Of a stretch of 64,000 nt of DNA, positions 35,197 to 43,484 are shown piece by piece; the first letter of the stretch is position 1, and every line of letters begins with the position of its first letter. The position numbers and the translations under genes are program-made. Source of the stretch: Pseudomonas oligotrophica. Lineage in GTDB: Bacteria; Pseudomonadota; Gammaproteobacteria; Pseudomonadales; Pseudomonadaceae. Below the pieces are notes generated by a model, which worked only from the letters and a program-made list of their open reading frames with translations, did not search any database and was not told the DNA's origin. Where the stretch lies: NCBI RefSeq assembly GCF_021726475.1, contig NZ_JAKJRU010000006.1:62001-126000 (forward strand), read 5' to 3'.

Positions 35197-38100
35197 CTAG
35201 CGGTAGACTTCGCGGCGGAAGATAAGGGGCTTGGGGCCAAGGTAGATACCAAAGCTGGCAAGCCCCCGGCTCGCCTCCCAGCCTTTTCCCTGCCAGTCGT
35301 ACCAGAGCCATTCGGGCACATTCGGAAAGCCGATACGGGCTTCGCCGGTGGCATCCGGCCTGGCAATGGTCAGGCTGCCTTCGTAACCGGTCTGCCCACC
35401 CTCGATCAGTAGCGTCTTGCCGGCAAGATTGCCCCTCTGTTCGGTTGCCTGCGCCTGGCCCCAAGTCGGAGCACTGCAGGCATCGCCGGCTTCAGGAACA
35501 AAGACATTCGAGGCCTGCCAGGTCTCGATGGCCCAGGGCAGGCTGAGGCCCTGCAGTTCGGAGCCATGGCCGTTGCCGATCCGCAGCCGGCCCAGGCGAA
35601 ACTCGCTCTGGCCCAGGATCGCCTCGACGTCCTGGCAGCCGCTGCCATGACAGACGCCATCCGCGTCGGTTAGCGCTTCGCCGGCGAAGCGCAAGCGGAC
35701 CTGGAATGGATGGTCATCGGCGCCTGGTTGCGCAGTCCGCAGGTAACGCAGCCAATCCGCGCTCCAGGCATAGGTCCGTTGGCCATTCCCGTCGTTCTTC
35801 CCGCTTTCACTGGGCACGAGGGCTGCGATCGGTTGCCAGGTCAGCTCGGCGGGGGCGCCGTTTCCCTGTACCAGCCGGGCCCCCAGGTCCAGATTCCTGT
35901 CAGCCGCCAGCCAGCTCGGGGCGGGATGGCTATCGAAGCCCCAGAAACCGTCGAAATCATAGTTCTCGGTGACGTACTCGGCGCCTTCCGCGATGCCGTA
36001 GCCGGTGATCGTCAGCGCCGGTGGCGTGGCCAGGCCGATCGGCTGCCCCTGATAGCTGAACACGCCGCAACCCGCCTCCAGCGCACCTTCGATCCGGGCC
36101 TCCAGATGGTGCGGGACGAACCGCCCGACCGGGGCCGACTCGCTGGCCGGCACCGCCACGCCGAGGTAGGCAGGCGGCTCGACACGCAGACGGAACACAC
36201 CGACTTCCGATAGCGCCACATCCTCGACAACCCTTCCGTCCCAGTTCGCCGGCAACCCCGGAGGGAGGTGGTCATAGCGACCGTCCGCCGGGCTGAGCAG
36301 CCGCCCGGCCACCCCGCCGATGGCTGGAGAGGGGGCCAGCAGCACCGGGCGCAGCTGTAGCTGATCCTGCCGATAGTTTCGGGTTGTCTCAGCGGCGCAG
36401 TGATTGCCATCGGCGCGCCAGGCCACCGGCCTGATCGTCGTCGAAAACGCCTGGCCAACCTGCCGGAACACAGCGCAGCTGCTGTCTCCCGCCGAACAGG
36501 TCTGTGGCGGTTCGATACAGAACCCCGCCGGCGTGGAAACGAAGTCGTCGCTGCCGCTCATCGGTCCGCTGTCCCCCTCCTCCGCACTGCCCGGATAGTA
36601 GGCGTTGAGCAGCATCCGGCCGGCTTCGGCGTAGTTCACCGCGAGCGAGGCGGTGCCGTTCTGGTCGAAACGAAGCGCGAGCGGCCGCGCTTCGGCGAGG
36701 CTCTGCGCGACCGCATCGCCATTGACCCGAACCGGTTGCGTGCTATCCGACAACTCGCCGGCCTGGGGGGTGACGAAGCTGCTCCAGAAACGCACCCCGC
36801 GCGTGCTCTCGGTGAACGCCGGCTCGCAGCGAGGGCTTCCCTCGTCCCCGACGTCAACGACCGCTCGCATGGCGACGTTGACCTGCCCGCGATCGGCCTG
36901 CATGTCCGGCACGTCGAAGATGAAGCCGCTCTGTGCGAAGTCCAGCAGGCAGTTGGAAGACAGCGGCGCATCGCCAATGCGGCAGAGGGTCTGGCCGGTG
37001 GACGGAGGGTTCGCAGCATCGACGGCCAAGGGCATCTGCAGTTGCAGCCCCTGTAGCTGCAAGGTCCCGACTCCACCGCGGAGCGTCTGCTGGTTGCCAC
37101 CGAGCCAGGCCTCCCCCCTGAGGGTCACCGATACGTCGCCCTGGTACGGCTGGCAGGTCCCGGGCGCTGCATTGGTGCAGGCCATGAGCGTGACGGTCTG
37201 CGGGCTGCAGGTATGTGCTGCGGCACTGGTGGTGAACTCGAAGTGATCGATGCCGGCTGTCGCGCCACACCAGTGACGCGATGCCATCTGTTGCTGAAAA
37301 ACGGCCGCACTCCATATCGTCTGCTGCAGCCGAACTTCATCGATGGCGCCTGCCAGACCCTGAGTGGAATCTGCGCCTATCAGCAACGGGGTACTGTCAT
37401 CCGGTTGCACGCCAAAGATGAACTGACGGATGCCGGACGATTGTCTGACACCGTTGACGTACAGGTTGCCCTCAAGCGCATCGACCCAAAGTGGTATCAA
37501 GCGCAACTTGAGGGTGAATCCGACATGCGTCCATTTCCCGATCGACAGGGGCGCGGACGCGACGGACAACGTCTCGGTGCTCGCCCCGAACCAGCCCGGC
37601 ACGCGCGAAATCAACACCAATTTGCGCTCGCTGTTCAGTTCGACCCGGTAGGTATCGCCCTTCGCCAGCAGAGTAACCCGGCCTCTGGGCGCGGCCTCCA
37701 CCTTCAGCCAGAAACTGACACTCAACTCGCGGTCCAGAGCCAAGGCGTTCTGGTCATCTATCCGTAATCCGGCCCCGGGGGCATCGAATCGCCCATATCG
37801 ACAGGTTCCCTCGCCCTGGCGATCCACGGGCCAGGCCGGATCAACCCCGGCGGTATTCGCCCCGCCGAGCACCTGGATGTCGAACGCCCCTCGCCCGGTG
37901 TTGGCCGGTATGCCCCAGCTGGCCTCGTCGAAGCGCAGGTAGAGCGGAAGGTTTTCCGGAACCTGGCACAGGTCGCCCTGGGCAAAGGCCGAGGCAGCGA
38001 CCTCGTCGTAGATGATGATGTCCTTGACCTTGGTATCGATGCTGCCTTCGGCTGTCAGAGCGCCCTCGATACCGGCATCCGGATTGGCGGTGACGTCGCC

Positions 38101-38562
38101 GGTCACATACACCAGGGCATTGATGTCGTTCTTGGTGCCGATGCTCAGGTTGCCGCGCACGACAATCAGCAGGTCGGAGGCCGAGCCGTCCGGGTTGATC
38201 CTGCTATGCGGCGCGAGGTCCAGATCGCCGTCGACGAACATGCGCACAGGTTGGCCGGCCGTCACCTGGATCGTCTCGCCATTGTTCAGCTTGCCGGCGT
38301 CGTAGAAGTAGTCGCCTGCTGCGGTGTACACCACGCCGCGGGAGGGAAAGGGACCGTAGGCCTGGCCATCCATGATCGCCAGGTCGAGCGTCGCGCCGGT
38401 ATCGGGTGTCGCATCCTGGGGAAACACGTTGGAACAGAGCGCCGCCCATGCGCCAGGGCTGCCCAGGCAGGCAAGACCGAGCAGGCAGATCGCCGCCAGC
38501 GACGAAGCCTTCGCCCGTACCCGGCGCGCCAGGCGGCCGCCACTGCAGGGTCTGTCGGGCAT
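35197..38562 (-). CDS. mshQ: MSHA biogenesis protein MshQ (large tip/adhesin-like protein with LamG fold)
   Basis: 1121 aa from ATG 38562, which has AAGGA 8 nt upstream inside the overlapping mshP stop region. An N-terminal hydrophobic segment (residues about 20-38, ICLLGLACLGSPGAWA) acts as signal. DLAIMDGQAYGPFPSRGVVY lies early, a cell-surface polymer-like domain continues to about 190, and a concanavalin/LamG-like domain spans about 210-420 (LYLRFDEASWGIP; PLLIGADSTQGLAGAIDEVR). The rest is the Cys-rich DUF6701 of MshQ. It is the last and largest gene of the operon. Probably exported and placed at the pilus tip or surface. Confidence 0.88.
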   Translation of the reverse strand: MPDRPCSGGRLARRVRAKASSLAAICLLGLACLGSPGAWAALCSNVFPQDATPDTGATLDLAIMDGQAYGPFPSRGVVYTAAGDYFYDAGKLNNGETIQVTAGQPVRMFVDGDLDLAPHSRINPDGSASDLLIVVRGNLSIGTKNDINALVYVTGDVTANPDAGIEGALTAEGSIDTKVKDIIIYDEVAASAFAQGDLCQVPENLPLYLRFDEASWGIPANTGRGAFDIQVLGGANTAGVDPAWPVDRQGEGTCRYGRFDAPGAGLRIDDQNALALDRELSVSFWLKVEAAPRGRVTLLAKGDTYRVELNSERKLVLISRVPGWFGASTETLSVASAPLSIGKWTHVGFTLKLRLIPLWVDALEGNLYVNGVRQSSGIRQFIFGVQPDDSTPLLIGADSTQGLAGAIDEVRLQQTIWSAAVFQQQMASRHWCGATAGIDHFEFTTSAAAHTCSPQTVTLMACTNAAPGTCQPYQGDVSVTLRGEAWLGGNQQTLRGGVGTLQLQGLQLQMPLAVDAANPPSTGQTLCRIGDAPLSSNCLLDFAQSGFIFDVPDMQADRGQVNVAMRAVVDVGDEGSPRCEPAFTESTRGVRFWSSFVTPQAGELSDSTQPVRVNGDAVAQSLAEARPLALRFDQNGTASLAVNYAEAGRMLLNAYYPGSAEEGDSGPMSGSDDFVSTPAGFCIEPPQTCSAGDSSCAVFRQVGQAFSTTIRPVAWRADGNHCAAETTRNYRQDQLQLRPVLLAPSPAIGGVAGRLLSPADGRYDHLPPGLPANWDGRVVEDVALSEVGVFRLRVEPPAYLGVAVPASESAPVGRFVPHHLEARIEGALEAGCGVFSYQGQPIGLATPPALTITGYGIAEGAEYVTENYDFDGFWGFDSHPAPSWLAADRNLDLGARLVQGNGAPAELTWQPIAALVPSESGKNDGNGQRTYAWSADWLRYLRTAQPGADDHPFQVRLRFAGEALTDADGVCHGSGCQDVEAILGQSEFRLGRLRIGNGHGSELQGLSLPWAIETWQASNVFVPEAGDACSAPTWGQAQATEQRGNLAGKTLLIEGGQTGYEGSLTIARPDATGEARIGFPNVPEWLWYDWQGKGWEASRGLASFGIYLGPKPLIFRREVYR

Positions 38563-38563
38563 G

Positions 38564-38977
38564 TCAGTCATCCTTTTCCACCACGGCACTCAACTGCCGG
38601 TACACATGATCCGGACTGCCCGGCGAGGCGTACTGTGCACTGGCCCGTAGCGAGACGAAGCGCGGGCTGCGGCCTTCCTCGGGCAGCGATACGGCGGCGC
38701 CGGTGTCGCACTGCACCGCCACCGCGAAACCCTCGAGCGTGAAGGTATCGCTGCAGGATTCGCCGGCCAGCGCCCGATGGATCCCCCACTCGATTCCCGC
38801 CCGCGCCGCCTGATAGGCGCGCGCCTGCTGGATCGCCATTCTACTGGTGGCGTTCTGGGTCTCGGACATCCGCGCCATGGCGGCAACCGCGCCGGCGACG
38901 ACGATGATGACGAACATCGCGGCGACCAGGCCGAAGCCGCCTTGGCCGCCGCGCAGGAAGTGAGGATCAGGGCGCAT
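38564..38977 (-). CDS. mshP: MSHA biogenesis protein MshP (minor prepilin-like)
   Basis: 137 aa. ATG 38977 lies inside the end of mshO (11-nt overlap). A type IV prepilin-like N-terminus lacks the usual FTLxE but keeps a Gly followed by a long hydrophobic helix (GFGLVAAMFVIIVVAGAVAA). A cluster AQYASPGSPDHVYRQLSAVV closes the protein. MshP is thought to be a minor pilin or pseudopilin acting with MshO and MshQ. Confidence 0.88.
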   Translation of the reverse strand: MRPDPHFLRGGQGGFGLVAAMFVIIVVAGAVAAMARMSETQNATSRMAIQQARAYQAARAGIEWGIHRALAGESCSDTFTLEGFAVAVQCDTGAAVSLPEEGRSPRFVSLRASAQYASPGSPDHVYRQLSAVVEKDD

Positions 38978-39872
38978 TGTCCACCTGGACCTGCTGCAAG
39001 AGGGTGAGGGTTCCGCCAGCACCCGCCAGTACCAGCTTGAGCGTCACCAGGCCATGGCGGGAGTTGTTGCCGGGCTCGTAGGTGAACCGGCTCTGGCTGC
39101 AATCGACGTGGTCGACCACCGTGGCGGCAGTGGAATAGTCGGACGCAGCCAGTTCGTCGAACTCGGCGCGAACCAGCGCGCCGGCCTGGCAGCGATAGCC
39201 GACGGCTCGGTCGGCCAGGAAGAACCGATGCTGCGGCGAGGCGAACTCGAAGCGAAAAGCCGAGAGCTCCGCCTCGAGCACGCCGTCTTTCCAGGTGAAG
39301 GCCTTGGGTGATACCGGCGAGACCGCTCCATCGACGGGCTCGGCGCGGCCGACGAGCGCGTCGGTGTTGTAGATGATCAACCAGTGCTTGCTTTCGCTGT
39401 CTGCCGGCTCGATCGGGCTGAGGATGTCGATCACACAGGGGCCGGACGGCTGGGTGCAGGCCGGCGGGTCCTGCCGGGGCCCATCGGGGATCGGCTGATT
39501 GGCCCGATAACGCCCGGCGGCCGCAATCGGGACGAACCGGATCTCGTCGCCGGCCGCGGCCACGCTCACCGAGTTCGGCACCGCCAGGCGAATATCGCGC
39601 GCCAGGCGATTGAGCGCGATCGTCGCCAGATCGGTCAGTTCGGACCGCTGACTATTGTCGGCGAAGCCTTGCAACGGACGGGACAGCACCGAGCCGACCA
39701 TCGCCGCGACGATTCCGGCCAGCGCGATCACCATGATCAACTCGACCAGGGTGAACCCTCCTGGGCGCCGGACAAGTGCCCTGCCCGCGGTCTGCCTGAA
39801 GCCTTGGCCGCAGATGCCCGTGGCGCCGCCCGACCGCCCAGCCTGGCGCGCCCATGGGCGTATCAGGGGCAT
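38967..39872 (-). CDS. mshO: MSHA biogenesis protein MshO (minor prepilin)
   Basis: 301 aa. ATG 39872 overlaps the mshD end by 10 nt. The leader is unusually long (about 38 residues) before the prepilin peptidase site G/FTLVELIMVIALAGIVAA with Glu5. The soluble domain contains several Cys (PPACTQPSGPCVIDI; DHVDCSQSRF) probably forming disulfides. MshO belongs to the GspJ/PilW-like minor pilins. A shorter start cannot be excluded. Confidence 0.9.
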   Translation of the reverse strand: MPLIRPWARQAGRSGGATGICGQGFRQTAGRALVRRPGGFTLVELIMVIALAGIVAAMVGSVLSRPLQGFADNSQRSELTDLATIALNRLARDIRLAVPNSVSVAAAGDEIRFVPIAAAGRYRANQPIPDGPRQDPPACTQPSGPCVIDILSPIEPADSESKHWLIIYNTDALVGRAEPVDGAVSPVSPKAFTWKDGVLEAELSAFRFEFASPQHRFFLADRAVGYRCQAGALVRAEFDELAASDYSTAATVVDHVDCSQSRFTYEPGNNSRHGLVTLKLVLAGAGGTLTLLQQVQVDNAP

Positions 39873-40294
39873 AGGGAATTCCCCGCGGCATCGTACTCGC
39901 CGTAGCAGGTGCGCCAGCCGGAGAGCCGCAGCGACTGCTGCTGGGGATCGCTCACCGTCACCTCGATACGCGTGGCGGCCACGCCGTTCAGCTTGGCGGC
40001 GCCGTCGACCGCCAGCGCGACCGAGTAGCCGGCCAGCTCGGCAATCGGTTCGCCGGCAAGATTCCGCGGGGCAGCGACCGATTGCGCCGCGCTGCCCAGC
40101 TGGTCATAGGGCAGCGCCAGTGCTGACGACAGATAGCTTTCGGCGATCATCACGCTCTGCTGGCGCAGCAGCGGATCGGCCGAGCGCCCGGTAATCGCAG
40201 CCATGGCCGAGTACAGCGCCGCGGCGGCGATGCCGATGATGACGATGGTGATGATCAGCTCGACCAGGGTCATGCCGCGCTGCGGTCGGATCAC
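39863..40294 (-). CDS. mshD: MSHA pilin protein MshD (minor prepilin)
   Basis: 143 aa from GTG 40294 with GAGG 8 nt upstream; leader VIRPQRG is then cleaved before MTLVELIITIVIIGIAAAAL, the prepilin helix with Glu at position 5. The C-terminal part has a Cys pair in WRTCYGEYDAAGNSLC. It is separated from mshC by 271 bp containing a repeat element, which breaks the otherwise tight operon. Confidence 0.88.
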   Translation of the reverse strand: MIRPQRGMTLVELIITIVIIGIAAAALYSAMAAITGRSADPLLRQQSVMIAESYLSSALALPYDQLGSAAQSVAAPRNLAGEPIAELAGYSVALAVDGAAKLNGVAATRIEVTVSDPQQQSLRLSGWRTCYGEYDAAGNSLCP

Positions 40295-40324
40295 GGCTGA
40301 TACCTCAGTCCCGTGGCACGGCCG

Positions 40325-40421
40325 TAGGGTGGAAAACCGCGCAGCGTTTTCCACCGCAGATACGGATTATGACCGGCGGCCCGGAGCACATTGGTGGATG
40401 GGTGAAGCGTCATCCACCCTA
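40325..40421. repeat. REP/BIME-like element with terminal inverted repeats between mshC and mshD
   Basis: A 97-bp element bounded by TAGGGTGGA (40325-40333) and its inverse TCCACCCTA (40413-40421). Inside are two hairpins: GGTGGAAAAC/GTTTTCCACC (10-bp stem) and GGTGGATG/CATCCACC (8-bp stem). A related copy lies between gltX and uvrB (55768-55878), which indicates a dispersed family. It may attenuate transcription from mshC into mshD or stabilise mRNA 3' ends. Confidence 0.8.
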
Positions 40422-40565
40422 GGTTTGCGCGCGGCAGGTTGTCATTGCGCCGCACCGCCGCAACGCCCAAGTTAGGTCGCAGTGATGACCCATTCGTACC
40501 GACGCCGCCCTGACGCCCCCTGCCGCATATCGAGGGTTTGCCTCGTCCTGCGAAAGAGCTGCGAA

Positions 40566-41042
40566 TCATGGCCGCGCCTCGATAAAACCGGTGGAATGAA
40601 CGATTAGTTCGAACGTCCCCTGCGCAAACTTGATACTTGCCGGGGCGTCGACAGCGCCAAGAGCGTTAAACGTAACGGCCAGCTCCTGATTGATGCCGAC
40701 CTTCTCTGGGTTGTTGCCTTGCAGATCTCCTCCATCCGGGCCGGCGACCGGGTCACCACGCTTGGGGTCGGTTGGCGCATCGCCGCAATCGTTGGCGTAG
40801 TCCGCTCGATAGCCGTCCTGGTCCAGCTGTATCTCGATCGAACAACCGCTGGCAATCGCCAGTTTCTGCGCATAGCGAACAGCCGAGAGCGCTTCTTCGA
40901 AGTAGAAGCGCTCGTCGAATGCCTTGCGATCGAAAAAGCGCGGCCCCACCACGGCGGCGAGGATGCCCATGATGACAAGCGTGATGATCAGCTCAACCAG
41001 GGTGAAGCCGCTTTGGATAATTCGCACGTGCAATTGGCTCAA
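40566..41042 (-). CDS. mshC: MSHA pilin protein MshC (minor prepilin)
   Basis: 158 aa. Short leader ending SG before FTLVELIITLVIMGILAAVV, with Glu5. The region FDERFYFEEALSAVRYAQKL has the GspH/FimT-like plan of MshC; the soluble domain carries a Cys pair (ASGCSIEI; NDCGDAP). It lies 77 bp after mshA. Composition is lower in GC than most of the operon. Confidence 0.9.
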   Translation of the reverse strand: MSQLHVRIIQSGFTLVELIITLVIMGILAAVVGPRFFDRKAFDERFYFEEALSAVRYAQKLAIASGCSIEIQLDQDGYRADYANDCGDAPTDPKRGDPVAGPDGGDLQGNNPEKVGINQELAVTFNALGAVDAPASIKFAQGTFELIVHSTGFIEARP

Positions 41043-41119
41043 TGCAGTGGAAAGCGGCTAGTGAGCACCGGACGGGCTTAGGAGCATCTGCGGCCGCCTC
41101 ACACATATACAAAGCCGCA

Positions 41120-41602
41120 TCAGCAATCAGTTGACTCCACCGGCAAATCTGGATTGGCCGGGGTCTGGCCATTAGCAGCCGTAGCCTCAGTCCCTGTGAA
41201 GGCTGGGGTGCCATCAGCGCCAGCAGCGGTATATACAAATCGACAATTTTCGGCGGTATTCCCTCGCTGCTGGATTTGGTTGGTGTTAACCACCTCAAAA
41301 TCACTTTCTAGCCCAGCGGCGACCAAAAGTTGCGAAGCATCCGCCGGATAGCCATTTGCCAGATTAATGACGGTATTGCCTTCGAGCGTAACGCTCGCGG
41401 CGTCAGCTGGCCCGATCAGAAAAGCAGCATGAACGATTGCGTTAGCCGATTTAGCAGCGCCCAGAGCGCCGTTAATTGAAGCCGCGCGTGCGTCGGCTCC
41501 GAAGTCGACAAACCGCGGCAAAGCTACCGCAGCCAAAATCCCCAAAATCACAATCACCATAATCAATTCAATCATGGTGAAACCGCTCTGCTGCTTCTTC
41601 AT
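41120..41602 (-). CDS. mshA: MSHA major pilin MshA
   Basis: 160 aa from ATG 41602 with AAGGAG 9 nt upstream. Leader MKKQQSG cleaved before FTMIELIMVIVILGILAAVA with Glu5 and the start of the pilin helix. The C-terminal domain has a Cys pair (ENCRFVYT and the terminal STDC) forming the D-region loop typical of MshA. This gene is clearly A/T-richer than its neighbours. Two shared-frame upstream Met codons were rejected for lack of ribosome site. It encodes the pilus fibre subunit. Confidence 0.9.
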   Translation of the reverse strand: MKKQQSGFTMIELIMVIVILGILAAVALPRFVDFGADARAASINGALGAAKSANAIVHAAFLIGPADAASVTLEGNTVINLANGYPADASQLLVAAGLESDFEVVNTNQIQQRGNTAENCRFVYTAAGADGTPAFTGTEATAANGQTPANPDLPVESTDC

Positions 41603-41625
41603 AGTTGCCGCTCCTTGTTTATGAA

Positions 41626-42150
41626 TCATTGAAAGTTGACGAAGACTTCGCCGGTATCGGCGTTGTATTCGATGGCGTCGTCACCGCCGTCGAGTTCGTA
41701 GGTGTACAGGCAGCGGGTGCCCTGGGCCGTGGCGGTGAATGCCGGGCTGGTGCCGCTCAGGCTCTGCGAGGAAGCCTGCAGCAGGTTGCTCCAGAGGTTG
41801 CGGCATTCGGCCTCCGACAGGGTCGTCCCCGCGAGCGGGCTGCCACTGCGCTCGGTGCCGATGGGCCAGCCGGCGGCGTTCACGTCGATGGCGCCGTTGC
41901 CATAGCCCTGCACATTGATCTGGCAATTACCCGCCAGGCAGGCGTTGCTGCCGCCGCCGCGATTGAGCTCGTACTGGCCGCGCACCAGGGACACGGCCGA
42001 GGTAAGCGCGCCGGCCGCGCTGCGCACGCTGGCGCGGTGGGCGTCCTTGGCCGAATCGATGAAATGCGGCAGCGCCACCGCGGCGAGAATGCCGAGAATG
42101 GCGATGACCACCACCAGCTCGATCATGGTGAAGCCTTTGTGCCGCTGCAT
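41626..42150 (-). CDS. mshB: MSHA pilin protein MshB
   Basis: 174 aa from ATG 42150 with AAGGAGACAGG before it. Leader MQRHKG then FTMIELVVVIAILGILAAVA. The globular domain has three Cys (SNACLAGNCQI; EAECRNLW; RCLYTYEL gives a fourth), enough for two disulfides. MshB is the minor pilin next to mshA in other MSHA systems and is very similar to it in the helix. Only 23 nt separate it from mshA. Confidence 0.9.
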   Translation of the reverse strand: MQRHKGFTMIELVVVIAILGILAAVALPHFIDSAKDAHRASVRSAAGALTSAVSLVRGQYELNRGGGSNACLAGNCQINVQGYGNGAIDVNAAGWPIGTERSGSPLAGTTLSEAECRNLWSNLLQASSQSLSGTSPAFTATAQGTRCLYTYELDGGDDAIEYNADTGEVFVNFQ

Positions 42151-42194
42151 CCTGTCTCCTTGCCTTGCCTGAACTGTCGTGATTCGCATACCCA

Positions 42195-43433
42195 TCAGCC
42201 CCGCCCCTGCGCCGCCGAGCCCAGCTCCCACATCGGCAGGAACACGCCGAGTGCCAGCACCAGCACCATCACGCCCATGCAGACGATGAGGATCGGTTCG
42301 ATGGCGTCGGCCAGTTGCTTGAGGTCGTAGTCGACTTCCTGCTCGTAGAAGTCGGCGACTTCGACGAACAGGTCATCGAGCGCGCCGGTTTCCTCGCCGA
42401 CGGCCATCATCTGCAGCACCAGCGGGGTGAACAGGCCGGAGTTCTGCGCCGAGCGGGTCAGTGCCTCGCCGCGTTCGACGCTTTCGCGGATGCCGAGAAT
42501 GGCCTGGCCGATATGCTGGTTGCCGACGCTGGCACTGTTGATCGAGAGGGTCTGCAACAGCGGCACGCCGGCGCGGTACATCATCGCGAAGGTGCGGGTG
42601 AAGCGCGCCAGGGCGATACGCTCGAAGATGCCGCCGACGATGGGCAGGCGCAGCTTGATGCGGTCCCAGTGCAAGCGGCCGGCATCGGTTTCGATCCATT
42701 TGAAGAAGGCGTAGAGCCCACCGACGATGCCGAGCAGCAGCAGCCACCACCAGTCGCGCATGAAGCTGGAGGTGCCGATCAGCAGCCGCGTGGCCCAGGG
42801 CAGCTGGGCGTGGAACTGGGCGAACACCTTGGCGAATGCCGGGATCACCAGCAGGTTGATCACCGCCAGGGCGACGCCCATGGCCACCAGCACGAAGATC
42901 GGATAGCGCGTGGCCTGCTTGATTCGTTTGCGTGTCTCGCGCTCGAGTTCGAGGTAGGCCGACAGCTGCTTGAAGGCCTGGTCGAGCTGGCCGGTGTTCT
43001 CGCCGACGCTGACCATGCTGACGAACAGGCTGTTGAATACCCTGGGGTGCGCATTGAGCGCCACCGCCATCGACTGGCCGCTCTCCAGGCTGGCACGCAC
43101 ATCCTGCAGGACCTCGCGCAAATACAGGTTGCGATTGGACTCGGCCAGCCCGCCGATGGCGCGGATGATCGGCACGCCGGCCTTGCTGAGGCTGTACATC
43201 TGCCGGCTGAAGATGATCAGTTCGTCCAGGTCGACGCGCTTGCGCCGCAGTTTTTCCCGCAGCAAGGCGAACGGGTCGAGCGACTCCCCGCCGCCCTGCT
43301 CGGCTTCGATGGTCAGTGGAATGATCTGCCGCGCCAGCAGGTCGCCGGCCACGGCATCGGCGCTGGCGCCATCCAGCGCGCCGCTGACCCGCGCACCGCT
43401 CTGGTCGCGGCCGGTATAGCGGAAGCTAGGCAT
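42195..43433 (-). CDS. mshG: MSHA biogenesis protein MshG (inner-membrane platform, GspF/PilC family)
   Basis: 412 aa, normal for GspF. N-terminal MPSFRYTGRDQSGARVSGAL, two GspF domains (about 75-195 and 275-400: LIIFSRQMYSLSKAGVPIIR and IALARFTRTFAMMYRAGVPL), and membrane helices at about 172-195, 220-240 and 380-402. It anchors the pilus assembly ATPase at the inner membrane. It follows mshE by 51 nt; no mshF-like gene is seen between mshG and mshB. Confidence 0.94.
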   Translation of the reverse strand: MPSFRYTGRDQSGARVSGALDGASADAVAGDLLARQIIPLTIEAEQGGGESLDPFALLREKLRRKRVDLDELIIFSRQMYSLSKAGVPIIRAIGGLAESNRNLYLREVLQDVRASLESGQSMAVALNAHPRVFNSLFVSMVSVGENTGQLDQAFKQLSAYLELERETRKRIKQATRYPIFVLVAMGVALAVINLLVIPAFAKVFAQFHAQLPWATRLLIGTSSFMRDWWWLLLLGIVGGLYAFFKWIETDAGRLHWDRIKLRLPIVGGIFERIALARFTRTFAMMYRAGVPLLQTLSINSASVGNQHIGQAILGIRESVERGEALTRSAQNSGLFTPLVLQMMAVGEETGALDDLFVEVADFYEQEVDYDLKQLADAIEPILIVCMGVMVLVLALGVFLPMWELGSAAQGRG

Positions 43434-43484
43434 CGCCGGACGCCTCCCCCGCGCAGGCGCGACCGTTCATACGCGCTATCGGGA

